From Micromonosporaceae bacterium (GTDB lineage Bacteria; Actinomycetota; Actinomycetes; Mycobacteriales; Micromonosporaceae), in NCBI GenBank assembly GCA_007130245.1, contig SLSW01000128.1, positions 1 to 33,308 on the forward strand: a stretch of DNA of 33,308 nt, in the 5' to 3' direction. Made by a program: the position numbers and the translations under genes. The notes beneath the pieces were generated by a model. The model saw only the letters and a program-made list of their open reading frames with translations. It searched no databases and was not told where the DNA came from. This document shows positions 7,349-14,794 of the stretch, piece by piece (position 1 is the first letter of the stretch; each line of letters begins with the position of its first letter).

Positions 7349-7846
7349 TCAGCCGTCCCCGGGCTCGTAGTGGACCTGCCGGAGTTCGTTGCTGCTGGTC
7401 AGGGCCCAGCGCAGACCGTTGGTGTCGGTGAACTCCACCTCGATCATCGCCTGCCGGGGATCCACCAACCGGGCCGCTTTGAAATCCACGCGCAGGTCCG
7501 CGTGCCCGCCGACGAACGGTGGGTGCTGCCTGACCGGGTAGATCGCGATGCGGTCCAGCTCGCCCTCCGCGTTCGGGGCGAGCAGCGTGTAGGACAGGTT
7601 GCGGATCGGCCCGTCACCGTCGTTGCGGATGCTGAAGCGGCCACCCCGGCCCTTGGCGATCCCGCCGCCGACCGACACCAGCCGGGCGTGCGCGGCCATC
7701 CGGTCGTACCACTGTGCCTCGACGCGCGCGTCAGCCAGGCGCCGCATGTGTATCTCATACAGCAGGCCGCCACCGATGACCGTCGCCACCAGCAGCGACC
7801 CGAGCGCCCCCACCCAGGCGGGCAACGTTCCCCAGTCCACGCGCAC
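7349..7846 (-). CDS. Hypothetical protein with one N-terminal membrane helix
   Basis: The product is about 165 aa if it starts at GTG 7846 (VRVDWGTLPAWVG); the track ORF extends 32 residues further to an ATG at 7942, whose extra residues look like non-coding sequence. There is no strong ribosome binding site before either. One membrane helix (about residues 8-30) is followed by a coiled, basic stretch (EIHMRRLADARVEAQWYDRM). After that comes a soluble domain with beta-strand character (FSIRNDGDGPIRNLSYTLL), resembling proteins that carry a C-terminal beta-sandwich after a membrane anchor. I recognise no family. It converges with the LCP gene and diverges from a TetR gene. Confidence 0.65.
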   Translation of the reverse strand: MRVDWGTLPAWVGALGSLLVATVIGGGLLYEIHMRRLADARVEAQWYDRMAAHARLVSVGGGIAKGRGGRFSIRNDGDGPIRNLSYTLLAPNAEGELDRIAIYPVRQHPPFVGGHADLRVDFKAARLVDPRQAMIEVEFTDTNGLRWALTSSNELRQVHYEPGDG

Positions 7847-7988
7847 ATCATCCGATGCCCCCGGTGGGAACGGGAAGAGGGGGTGTCGACCCGATGAGAA
7901 CGCCCGGTCACCATGTGAACCGGCACGGTCGTACGCCCTCATGCGGTGGCAATCGGGTGGCTGGGGCTCGATGGCCGACCGATCGTGC

Positions 7989-7994
7989 TATTGT
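7989..7994 (+). promoter_or_regulatory. -10-like element TATTGT of a possible leaderless tetR promoter
   Basis: TATTGT ends 7 nt before the GTG at 8002. A transcript starting at the usual distance would begin at or next to the start codon, and no ribosome binding site is present. No clear -35 element was found. Confidence 0.35.
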
Positions 7995-8001
7995 GTGCCC
8001 C

Positions 8002-8607
8002 GTGGGCAAGGGTGACGACACCCGGGCGGCCGCGCTCTCCGAGGCCACCGAGATCGCCGCCCGACTGGGGCTGGCCGGGCTGACGATCGGCGACCTGGCC
8101 ACCGCCGCGGGCATGTCCAAGAGCGGGCTGTACGCACACTTCCGGTCCAAGGAGGCGCTGCAGCTGGCGACCCTGGCGTCCGCCCGCGAGTCGTTCAACG
8201 ACACCGTGATGCGCCCGGCCCTGGCCACTCCCCGCGGCGAGCAGCGGGTGCGGGCGCTGTTCGAGCGCTGGATCACTGCCGCCCGCGACGACTGGCCCGC
8301 CGGCTGCCTGTTCGTGTCGGCCGCCACCGAGTTCGACGACCGACCGGGTCGGGTGCGTGACCAGCTCGTGCGTGACCACCTCGACCTGCTGGACGCGATC
8401 GCCCAGGTCTTTCGCACCGGCGTCAGCGAGGGCCAGTTCCGTTCTGACGCGGACCCGATGCAGTTCGCCCAGGACCTCAACGGCGTCATGCTGGGGTTCC
8501 TGCACGCCCACCGGCTGCTGCGCGACCCGGATGCGCAGGCGCGGGCGCGCCGGGCCTTCGCACTCCTGCTCGCCGGCGCGAGGAATCTGGAGTCGCAGGC
8601 CGCCTGA
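8002..8607 (+). CDS. TetR/AcrR family transcriptional regulator
   Basis: This is a 201-aa regulator. The helix-turn-helix lies at about residues 22-50 (GLTIGDLATAAGMSKSGLYAHFRSKE), the classic TetR DNA-binding unit. The C-terminal half (about 65-195) is the ligand-binding and dimerisation domain; it contains WPAGCLFVSAATEFDDRPG, a pattern typical of the TetR_C subgroup with YxaF/LmrA-like members. GTG 8002 was chosen over GTG 7993 (same frame) because a TATTGT -10 lies 7 nt upstream of it. No target gene is adjacent; a perfect 12-bp palindrome lies 48 bp after the stop codon. The ligand is unknown. Confidence 0.9.
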   Translation: MGKGDDTRAAALSEATEIAARLGLAGLTIGDLATAAGMSKSGLYAHFRSKEALQLATLASARESFNDTVMRPALATPRGEQRVRALFERWITAARDDWPAGCLFVSAATEFDDRPGRVRDQLVRDHLDLLDAIAQVFRTGVSEGQFRSDADPMQFAQDLNGVMLGFLHAHRLLRDPDAQARARRAFALLLAGARNLESQAA

Positions 8608-8655
8608 AGCCGCCATGGGACGGAGCCGATGAGACGACCGACGTGACGCTAAAGT

Positions 8656-8667
8656 ACGAACGTTCGT
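8656..8667. promoter_or_regulatory. Perfect palindrome ACGAACGTTCGT (candidate TetR operator)
   Basis: A perfect 12-bp palindrome in AT-richer surroundings (AAAGTACGAACGTTCGTTTGTTAT) lies 48 bp after the tetR stop and about 190 bp before secA2. The half-site and symmetry fit a TetR-family operator, but its place is unusual because these regulators normally bind upstream of themselves. The rest of the 8608-8828 gap shows no convincing gene. Confidence 0.45.
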
Positions 8668-8793
8668 TTGTTATCGCGTTGGCGGTCGCCGATGGGGCAC
8701 GCCGCGTTCGCCGCCGTGGAACGCCCTCCACCCGACCTCGGCGCCGGCGGGACGCTGCGGGTGTGGCTAAGGCCACCACCAGGTCCGGTTCCC

Positions 8794-8799
8794 TATACT
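8794..8799 (+). promoter_or_regulatory. -10 element TATACT upstream of secA2
   Basis: TATACT is a near-consensus -10 hexamer in otherwise GC-rich sequence. It would start a leader of about 50 nt before the ATG at 8859. No TTGACA-like -35 is present at 16-18 bp. Confidence 0.4.
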
Positions 8800-8858
8800 G
8801 ATCAACAAAGTGGTGGCGTGCGTGACCGGTGCCCGCGCGTGACGTACCGTTGCCCGAC

Positions 8859-11141
8859 ATGAGCCTCTCGCGCCGCATCCGTGCCCGGTTCCGGCGGTTC
8901 ATGGAACGCCCCGGCACCACCGTGAACCTCAACCCGTTCCGGTCGCAGCTGCCCAAGATCGCCGAACGCGGTCAGGAGCTGGCCGACCTCGACGACGACG
9001 CGCTGACCGCGGCCGCCGGCGAGGCCACCGACATGGTCGACATCTGCGCGATCGGACGGGAAGCCGCGCACCGGGCGCTGGACGAGCGGGCCTACGGCGA
9101 GCAACTGCTCGGAGTGATGGCGCTGCTGTCCGGCCACGTCGCCGAGATGGCCACCGGTGAGGGCAAGACCCTGGCCGCCGCCATGGCCGCGTACGGGCAC
9201 GTGCAGCGCGGCAACGGTCCGGTGCACGTGCTGACCGTCAACGACTACCTCGCCCGCCGGGACGCCGAGTGGATGGCACCGGTCTACCGCCTGCTGGGCC
9301 TGTCGGTCGGCTGGGTCACCGAGACGCGCAGTCCGCAGCAACGCCGCGAGGCGTACGCGGCCGACGTCACGTACGTGTCGGTGAGCGAGGCCGGCTTCGA
9401 CTACCTGCGCGACCGGCTGGTCACCGACGTCGCCGACCGGGTTCAGCCGCCGCTGACCACCGCCATCGTGGACGAGGCCGACTCGCTGCTCATCGACGAG
9501 GCTCGGGTGCCACTGGTGCTCGCCGGTGCGGTGGCCACCGAGATGGACCCGCTGCACGCGGCCACCGCCCTGGTGCGCACCCTGGCTCCGGAGACCGACT
9601 ACGTGGTCGCCGAGGACGGCCGCAGCGTCGCGCTGACCTCCGATGGCACCGCCCGGGTGGAAGAGGCGCTGGGCGGCATCGACCTGTACGACGACGCCAA
9701 CGCCTCGCAACTGTTCGCGGTCAACGTGGCCCTGCACGCACACGCGCTGGTGCAGCGGGACGTCGACTACATCGTGCGCGACGGAGCGGTGCAGCTGGTC
9801 GACGAGTTCCGCGGCCGGGTCGCGCAGCGCCGCCGCTGGCCGGACGGGCTGCAAGCGGCGGTGGAGGCCAAGGAAGGGCTGGCGGCCACGGCCGAGGGCG
9901 AGGTGCTGGGCACCATCACCGTCCAGTCGTACCTCAGCCTCTACCCGCACGTATGCGGCATGACCGCCACCGCGGTGCTGGTCGGCGACCAGCTACGGGA
10001 GTTCTTCACACTTGAGGTCGCGGTGATCCCGCGCCACAAGGAGCTCATCCGCATCGACGAGCCGGACCGGCTGTACGCCAGCCGGGAGGAGCGCGACGCC
10101 GCGCTGGTTGCGGAGGTCGCCGCCGGGCACGCCGACGGCAGGCCGGTGCTCATCGGCACCCTGGACGTCAAGGAGTCGGAAACCCTCGCCGGGGCGCTGC
10201 GCACCGCCGGAGTCGAATGCGTCGTTCTCAACGCGAAGAACGACGCCGAGGAAGCGGCCATCATCGCCGAGGCCGGCACCTACGGGCGGGTCACCGTGTC
10301 GACGCAGATGGCCGGGCGGGGTGTGGACATCCGCCTGGGCGGCAGCGACCAGTCCGACTGGGACCGGGTGGCGGCGCTGGGCGGCCTGCTGGTCATCGGC
10401 TGCGGCCGCAACGACAGCCGGCGCATCGACGACCAGCTGCGAGGCCGGGCCGGGCGGCAGGGCGACCCGGGAGGCTCCATGTTCTTCGTGAGCCTCGAGG
10501 ACGAGCTGGTGGTCCGCCACGCCTCCGACATGATCCCGCCCTCGCCGCGAATCCACCCGGACGGGTTGATCGACGATCCGGACGTGGACTACGCCGTGGA
10601 GCACGCGCAGCGGGTCTCCGAAGGGGTCAGCTTTGAGATCCACCGCAACACCTGGCGCTACCACGTGGTGATCGAGCAGCAGCGCAAGGACCTCGCCGAG
10701 TGGCGGGAGCAGATCCTCACCGGCGACGCCGCGGTGGCGCTGCTGAGCGAACGTGCCCCGCAGCTGGTCGAGGACGCCGATGAGAAGGTCCTGGCCCGGA
10801 TCGCGCGGTCGGTGGCCCTGCACCACCTGGACCGGGCCTGGGCCGAGCACCTGGCCTACCTGTCGGAGGTGCGGGAAGGCGTGCACCTGCGCGCGCTCGG
10901 GCGCCTGGATCCGCTGGACGAGTTCCACCGCGCCGCGGTGCCGGCGTTCCTGCAACTGCGCGAGGAGATCGAGCGTCGCACGGTCGAGACGCTCTCCGAA
11001 ACGGAGATCTCGGCCGACTGGCAGCCGGCCGACGCGCAGCTGCTGCGGCCGTCGGCCACCTGGACCTACCTGGTCAACGACAACCCGTTCGGCTCCGACC
11101 TGGACCGCCTGGTCAGCTCCGTGTCCCGCCGCCTCCGCTGA
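8859..11141 (+). CDS. secA2: Accessory Sec translocase ATPase SecA2
   Basis: This is a 760-aa SecA-family motor (770 if GTG 8829 is used; neither start has a clear ribosome binding site). It drives ATP-dependent export through SecYEG, usually of a small set of substrates. Visible parts in order are the Walker A region EMATGEGKTLAAAMAA (about residue 95), a HVLTVNDYLARRDAEWM segment, Walker B VDEADSLLIDEAR (about 205), the preprotein cross-linking region, and the second nucleotide-binding fold with QMAGRGVDIRLGG and QLRGRAGRQGDPG. The C-terminal zinc-binding tail of housekeeping SecA is absent, and the protein is shorter than SecA1 (about 900 or more), both typical of actinobacterial SecA2. 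No accessory substrate gene is adjacent. It converges on the arfB gene with 9 bp between stops. Confidence 0.93.
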   Translation: MSLSRRIRARFRRFMERPGTTVNLNPFRSQLPKIAERGQELADLDDDALTAAAGEATDMVDICAIGREAAHRALDERAYGEQLLGVMALLSGHVAEMATGEGKTLAAAMAAYGHVQRGNGPVHVLTVNDYLARRDAEWMAPVYRLLGLSVGWVTETRSPQQRREAYAADVTYVSVSEAGFDYLRDRLVTDVADRVQPPLTTAIVDEADSLLIDEARVPLVLAGAVATEMDPLHAATALVRTLAPETDYVVAEDGRSVALTSDGTARVEEALGGIDLYDDANASQLFAVNVALHAHALVQRDVDYIVRDGAVQLVDEFRGRVAQRRRWPDGLQAAVEAKEGLAATAEGEVLGTITVQSYLSLYPHVCGMTATAVLVGDQLREFFTLEVAVIPRHKELIRIDEPDRLYASREERDAALVAEVAAGHADGRPVLIGTLDVKESETLAGALRTAGVECVVLNAKNDAEEAAIIAEAGTYGRVTVSTQMAGRGVDIRLGGSDQSDWDRVAALGGLLVIGCGRNDSRRIDDQLRGRAGRQGDPGGSMFFVSLEDELVVRHASDMIPPSPRIHPDGLIDDPDVDYAVEHAQRVSEGVSFEIHRNTWRYHVVIEQQRKDLAEWREQILTGDAAVALLSERAPQLVEDADEKVLARIARSVALHHLDRAWAEHLAYLSEVREGVHLRALGRLDPLDEFHRAAVPAFLQLREEIERRTVETLSETEISADWQPADAQLLRPSATWTYLVNDNPFGSDLDRLVSSVSRRLR

Positions 11142-11150
11142 CCGCACTGG

Positions 11151-11573
11151 TCACTCAGGTGGGCGACGGTCGCGCTTGAGCTGGGCGCGGCGGCGCTTGG
11201 CCTCCAACCGGCGCTGCACCGCTCCCCGCGACGGCCTGGTGGGGCGGCGCGGCGGCGCCGGCGGGGCGATCGCCTCCGCGAGCAGCCCCGCCAGCCGGTC
11301 CTCGGCCGCACGCCGGTTCCGAAGCTGCGAGCGGTGCTCCGAGGCGACGATCGTGATCACTCCGTCGACCAGGCGGGACGCCAGCCGTTGCCGGGCGCGG
11401 TCCTTGAGATGCTCGGGCAGCGCGGTGGTGGCGGCCAGGTCGAAGCTCAACTCGACCCGGGAGTCGGCGGTGTTGACCGACTGCCCGCCCGGGCCGCTGG
11501 CACGGCTGAACCGCCAGCGCAGCTCCGCCCGCGGCACCGTCACCTCGTCGTTGACCCGTACGGCGTCCTCCAC
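11151..11573 (-). CDS. arfB: ArfB/YaeJ-type alternative ribosome-rescue peptidyl-tRNA hydrolase
   Basis: This is a 140-aa protein of the class I release-factor family that lacks stop-codon recognition. It hydrolyses peptidyl-tRNA on ribosomes stalled without a stop codon. The catalytic GGQ loop is at about residues 23-25 within SRASGPGGQSVNTADSRVEL. The C-terminal third is strongly basic (RRLEAKRRRAQLKRDRRPPE), the tail that enters the empty mRNA channel in ArfB. The start is not certain: GTG 11573 gives the N-terminus expected for the family (VEDAVRVNDEVTVPRAELRW) but GGAGG sits too close to it; GTG 11543 is an alternative. The gene is divergent from a possible 56-aa ORF. Confidence 0.92.
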   Translation of the reverse strand: MEDAVRVNDEVTVPRAELRWRFSRASGPGGQSVNTADSRVELSFDLAATTALPEHLKDRARQRLASRLVDGVITIVASEHRSQLRNRRAAEDRLAGLLAEAIAPPAPPRRPTRPSRGAVQRRLEAKRRRAQLKRDRRPPE

Positions 11574-11582
11574 ACCTCCAGC

Positions 11583-11753
11583 ATGACGCACCGGGCCCGC
11601 CGGCCGGCATTGCAGGCCGCCATCCGGCGGCCGGACGAGTTCCTGGTCGAGCAGGCACACCGCGCCCGCGACAACAACGTGCCGTACGACAGCTGGCGCC
11701 GGGCGCTGCCCGACATCCGCCAGGGTGGCGGCGGCATCGTCGGCGGCGGCTGA
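11583..11753 (+). CDS. Possible small protein (56 aa), unknown
   Basis: The ATG at 11583 opens a 56-codon frame that fills the gap between the arfB and response-regulator genes and lies on the opposite strand to both. The product is basic at first, then amphipathic (RRPDEFLVEQAHRARDNNVPYDSW), and ends in a Gly-rich tail. No ribosome binding site is seen. The composition is protein-like rather than repetitive, but coding is not proven. Confidence 0.35.
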   Translation: MTHRARRPALQAAIRRPDEFLVEQAHRARDNNVPYDSWRRALPDIRQGGGGIVGGG

Positions 11754-11776
11754 TCCGCCACGCGTTGGCGTCCCGC

Positions 11777-12442
11777 TCAGCCGCCCGGGGTGACCAGGCC
11801 GCTCTCGTACGCGAACACCACCGCCTGCGCCCGGTCCCGCAACTCCAGCTTGCTGAAGATCCGCCCCAGGTGGGTCTTGACCGTCTGCTCGGCCACCACC
11901 AGCTCAGCGGCGATCTCCGCGTTGGACAGTCCCCGCGCCACCAGCCGCAGCACCTCCTGCTCCCGCGGGGTCAGCCCGTCCACCGCGTCCGAGCCCACCA
12001 GTGGCGGCCGCGCCCGGGTGGCGTAGTCCTCGATCAGCCGCCGCGTCACCGACGGCGCCAGCAGCGCGTCGCCAGCGGCGACCACCCGCACCGCCGCCAC
12101 CAGTTCGTCGGCGGTGGCGTCCTTGAGCAGAAAACCGCTGGCGCCGGCGCGCAGCGCCTCGAACACGTACTCGTCGAGGTCGAACGTGGTCAGCACCAGC
12201 ACCCGCGGCCGGTGCGCCTCGGCCGGCACGTCCAGCAGCCGGCGGGTCGCGGCCAGCCCGTCCAGTCGAGGCATCCGGATGTCCATCAGCACCACGTCCG
12301 GACGGTGCTCCCGCGCCAGCGCCACCGCCTCCTTCCCGTCGGCCGCGCCGGCCACCACCTCGATGTCGCCCTGCGCGGACAGCACCGCGCCGAACCCTTC
12401 CCGGACCATCGCCTGGTCGTCGGCGAGCACCACCCTGATCAC
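11777..12442 (-). CDS. NarL/FixJ-type two-component response regulator
   Basis: This is a 221-aa regulator with a GTG start overlapping the kinase stop (GTGA). The receiver domain covers residues 1-120, with the acidic pair DD at 8-9, the phospho-acceptor Asp at 54 (VVLMDIRMP) and the conserved Lys at 107 (FLLKDA). The LuxR-type helix-turn-helix is at about 155-215 (LTPREQEVLRLVARGLSNAEIAAEL). It is phosphorylated by the kinase encoded immediately upstream in the same transcript. The target genes cannot be read from the sequence; nearby candidates include the kinase operon itself. Confidence 0.95.
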   Translation of the reverse strand: MIRVVLADDQAMVREGFGAVLSAQGDIEVVAGAADGKEAVALAREHRPDVVLMDIRMPRLDGLAATRRLLDVPAEAHRPRVLVLTTFDLDEYVFEALRAGASGFLLKDATADELVAAVRVVAAGDALLAPSVTRRLIEDYATRARPPLVGSDAVDGLTPREQEVLRLVARGLSNAEIAAELVVAEQTVKTHLGRIFSKLELRDRAQAVVFAYESGLVTPGG

Positions 12443-13851
12443 TGCGCACCCCCGGACAGCGGCAGGCGGGCCGTGACCTCGAACCCGCCGTCGTCGGTCG
12501 GTCCGACCTGCAGCTGGCCACCGAGCATCGCGATCCGCTCCCGCATCCCCCGCACGCCATGGCCGCCTTCGCCGGCAGCCGGCGGTGCCCCGTGGTCACC
12601 ACCGGCTGCCGTCTCGCGCGGGCCATTACGCACCGACAGCGCCAGGTGGGTGTCCGTACGGTCCAGGCGCAGGTGCACCGGTGCGCCGGTGGCGTGCCGG
12701 GCCGCGTTGGTCAGGGCCTCCTGCAGGATCCGGTACGCCGACACGTCCACGGCCGCGGGCAGCCCGGACATCGACCCACGCATCTCCAGCGTCACCGGCG
12801 TGCCCGCCGAGCGGGTCCACTCCACCAGCTCTGCCAGGTCGGCCAGGCCCGGCTGCGGCGCGGTCGGCGCGGGCGCATCGCTGCGCAGCACCCCGAGCAG
12901 CCGGCGCATCTCGCCCAACGACTCCCGCGAGGCTTGCGAGATCTCCGCGAACTCGGTCCGTGCCTGCTCCGGCAGCTCACCGAGCCGGTACGGCGCGGTC
13001 TCGGACCGCACCGCGATCATCGACACGTGGTGGGCGACCACATCGTGCAGCTCGCGGGCGATCCGCGCCCGCTCGTCCAACAGCAGACCGCGCTCCTGCA
13101 CCTGCGCCAACTGCTGCCGGGTCCGGGACTGGTGCCGCGCCAGCTGCCCGGCCAGCACCACCGCGGTCACCAGCACTACCCCGCCCACCTGGAACGCCTC
13201 CAGGTTGACGATCGGGCCGCCGAGGACGGTCCCGCCCGGCAGCGCCTGCGGCTGCGGCACCATCTGACGCACGACGCCCTCGAGATGAAGTGGCCAGTGC
13301 AGTGGCGCCGCCCAGACCAGGGCCGCAGAGACGGCCCACACCCAGAACACCACACCGCGCGCCTGGCTGGCGGCAGCCGCGAGCAGCACCAGGAAGAAGA
13401 CCAGCACCTGGATCTCGGAAATGAACAGTGGCGGGAACCAGTCCGGCACGTACGCCGGGGGAATATACGACGCTCCGTAACTTCCGGTCTCCGCGTCGAT
13501 CCGGCGCTCCACTGAGCCCAGCATGGTCAGCTCGTACAGCAGCGCGAGGGCGCCGATGCGCCACGCCAGCAGCGGCCGGCGGACGACCACCAGCAGCAGC
13601 ACGACCGTGAGCACCATGATCAGCGGCCACCACCATCCGCCCATCTCGAGCGGCATGTGGGCGAGCACCGACATGTACACCAACGAACCGATCAGTGCCA
13701 GCAGTAGGCCGAACCCGATCAGCTGGCGGAACGACGCGCGCCGGAGCCGGCGCAGGATCGGCACCGGCTCCTCGGGCCCCCACACGAGAGCGTTCCGCAG
13801 GTTTCTCAGTTGTTGCCGGAGCACCCTTGCGGCCGTTGCTGCCAGGGACAC
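12439..13851 (-). CDS. Two-component sensor histidine kinase (NarX/DesK-like HisKA_3 type)
   Basis: This is a 470-aa membrane kinase. The GTG start at 13851 was chosen because GGAGGT lies 6 nt upstream; the track ORF has 21 further non-coding residues. The N-terminus is a short cytosolic basic region, then about six membrane helices between residues 45 and 240 (for example QLIGFGLLLALIGSLVY). The dimerisation and phosphotransfer box holds the acceptor His at about 269 in RIARELHDVVAHHVSMIAV, the HisKA_3 pattern. The HATPase_c domain at the C-terminus shows ILQEALTNAARHA and GHGVRGMRERI. No extracytoplasmic sensor domain is obvious, so sensing may be within the membrane. It is not a GAF-type DosS kinase. 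Confidence 0.94.
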   Translation of the reverse strand: MSLAATAARVLRQQLRNLRNALVWGPEEPVPILRRLRRASFRQLIGFGLLLALIGSLVYMSVLAHMPLEMGGWWWPLIMVLTVVLLLVVVRRPLLAWRIGALALLYELTMLGSVERRIDAETGSYGASYIPPAYVPDWFPPLFISEIQVLVFFLVLLAAAASQARGVVFWVWAVSAALVWAAPLHWPLHLEGVVRQMVPQPQALPGGTVLGGPIVNLEAFQVGGVVLVTAVVLAGQLARHQSRTRQQLAQVQERGLLLDERARIARELHDVVAHHVSMIAVRSETAPYRLGELPEQARTEFAEISQASRESLGEMRRLLGVLRSDAPAPTAPQPGLADLAELVEWTRSAGTPVTLEMRGSMSGLPAAVDVSAYRILQEALTNAARHATGAPVHLRLDRTDTHLALSVRNGPRETAAGGDHGAPPAAGEGGHGVRGMRERIAMLGGQLQVGPTDDGGFEVTARLPLSGGAQ

Positions 13852-13965
13852 GGCGTGACCTCCATCCACGGGGAGCGGGACGTCTCCGATCATGGACGGC
13901 GGTGGCCACCGCACACATCACCCTGGGGAGCCAACCTGCCGTACGGCTGTGGTGGCACCAGCGGC

Positions 13966-14673
13966 TCAGTACGGGTCGCGGCGCGGGATCGGCGGATGCA
14001 GCACGCGGGCCGGACCGGGCCGGTAGAGCGGGGCCGGACCGCCGGCGCCACCGCTGGTCGTACCCCCGGTCGCGACCACAAACCCCGCGGCCGAGGCGAC
14101 GGCACGGTGGAAGTCGGCCGGGTCGAGCCGGGTGCCCCAGATCGTCTCGTACGTCTCGCGCAGCTGGTCGATCGTGAACTCCGGCGGGCAGAAGGTGGTC
14201 GCCAGCGGCGTGTGTTCCAGCATGGACCGTGCCCGCTCCACCGCGTCGGCGAGGATCCGGTGGTGGTCGAACGCCAGATCCTCGGCGTCGATGTCGGCGA
14301 CCGGGCGCCACTGTGCGGCGGCCGCGTCGGTGCCGGCGGTCGGGGTGGGCAGGTCGGGCAGCAGGGCCAGGTACGCCACGGTGACCACCCGCCCGCGCGG
14401 GTCCCGCCCCGGGGTGCCGTAGCTGGCCAGCTGCTCGAGGTGCCCGGCCGGCTCGGCCAGCCCGGTCTCCTCGACGAGCTCCCGTTCGGCGGCGGTGTCC
14501 AGATCCTCGTCGACGCGGACGAACCCGCCCGGTAATGCCCACCGGTCGGCGTACGGCTCGGTGCCGCGCCGGATCAGCAGCACGTTGAGCGCGCCGCCGA
14601 CGATGGTGAACACCACAAGGTCGACGGTGACCGCGAACGCCGGATGCTCAGACGACACCGGAACAATCACCAC
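13966..14673 (-). CDS. NrtR-like Nudix protein with C-terminal winged helix
   Basis: This is a 235-aa protein. Its N-terminal Nudix domain has a complete Nudix box (GGFVRVDEDLDTAAERELVEET, matching GX5EX7REUXEEXGU), so the hydrolase site looks active. The C-terminal part (about 155-200) contains FTIDQLRETYETIWGTRLDPADFHRAV, the helix-turn-helix-like segment found in NrtR regulators of NAD metabolism. A Pro/Gly-rich tail follows. The start is GTG 14673, with AAAGG close by; GTG 14658 in frame is an alternative. The substrate is probably ADP-ribose or a related nucleotide, which is knowledge of the family. No NAD genes are adjacent. Confidence 0.85.
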   Translation of the reverse strand: MVIVPVSSEHPAFAVTVDLVVFTIVGGALNVLLIRRGTEPYADRWALPGGFVRVDEDLDTAAERELVEETGLAEPAGHLEQLASYGTPGRDPRGRVVTVAYLALLPDLPTPTAGTDAAAAQWRPVADIDAEDLAFDHHRILADAVERARSMLEHTPLATTFCPPEFTIDQLRETYETIWGTRLDPADFHRAVASAAGFVVATGGTTSGGAGGPAPLYRPGPARVLHPPIPRRDPY

Positions 14674-14717
14674 CTTTCACCGGAAAGCTAGCACCTTTGC
14701 TGCCCGCTCGGCGCCCG

Positions 14718-14794
14718 GTGATCGGTGCCAGTGGACGCGCTACTCGACGATCCGCGCCGGATCGTGGGGTAGCCGGTCCACCGGCGCCGATCAC
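14718..14794. repeat. Palindromic repeat, copy A (77 bp), 3' of the AbiEi/DUF559 gene
   Basis: Copy A starts at GTGATCGGTGCCAGTGG and ends CCGATCAC. The outer arms are nearly perfect inverted repeats (GATCGG...CCGATC, 17 bp with one wobble and one A-C mismatch). An inner hairpin (CGATCC-GCGCC-GGATCG) sits between them. It shares its first 52 bp exactly with copy B. Its right arm contains the stop codon of the AbiEi/DUF559 gene. It lies between the Nudix and AbiEi genes. It may be a mobile palindromic element or a duplicated 3' structure. Confidence 0.85.

Noticed and set aside
8668-8862. 64-aa + ORF in the gap before secA2
   Set aside because: No start with a ribosome binding site and a low-complexity product; overlaps the secA2 start.
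12977-14542. 521-aa - ORF
   Set aside because: Shadow frame across the kinase and Nudix genes, Arg/Gly/Ala-rich without domains.
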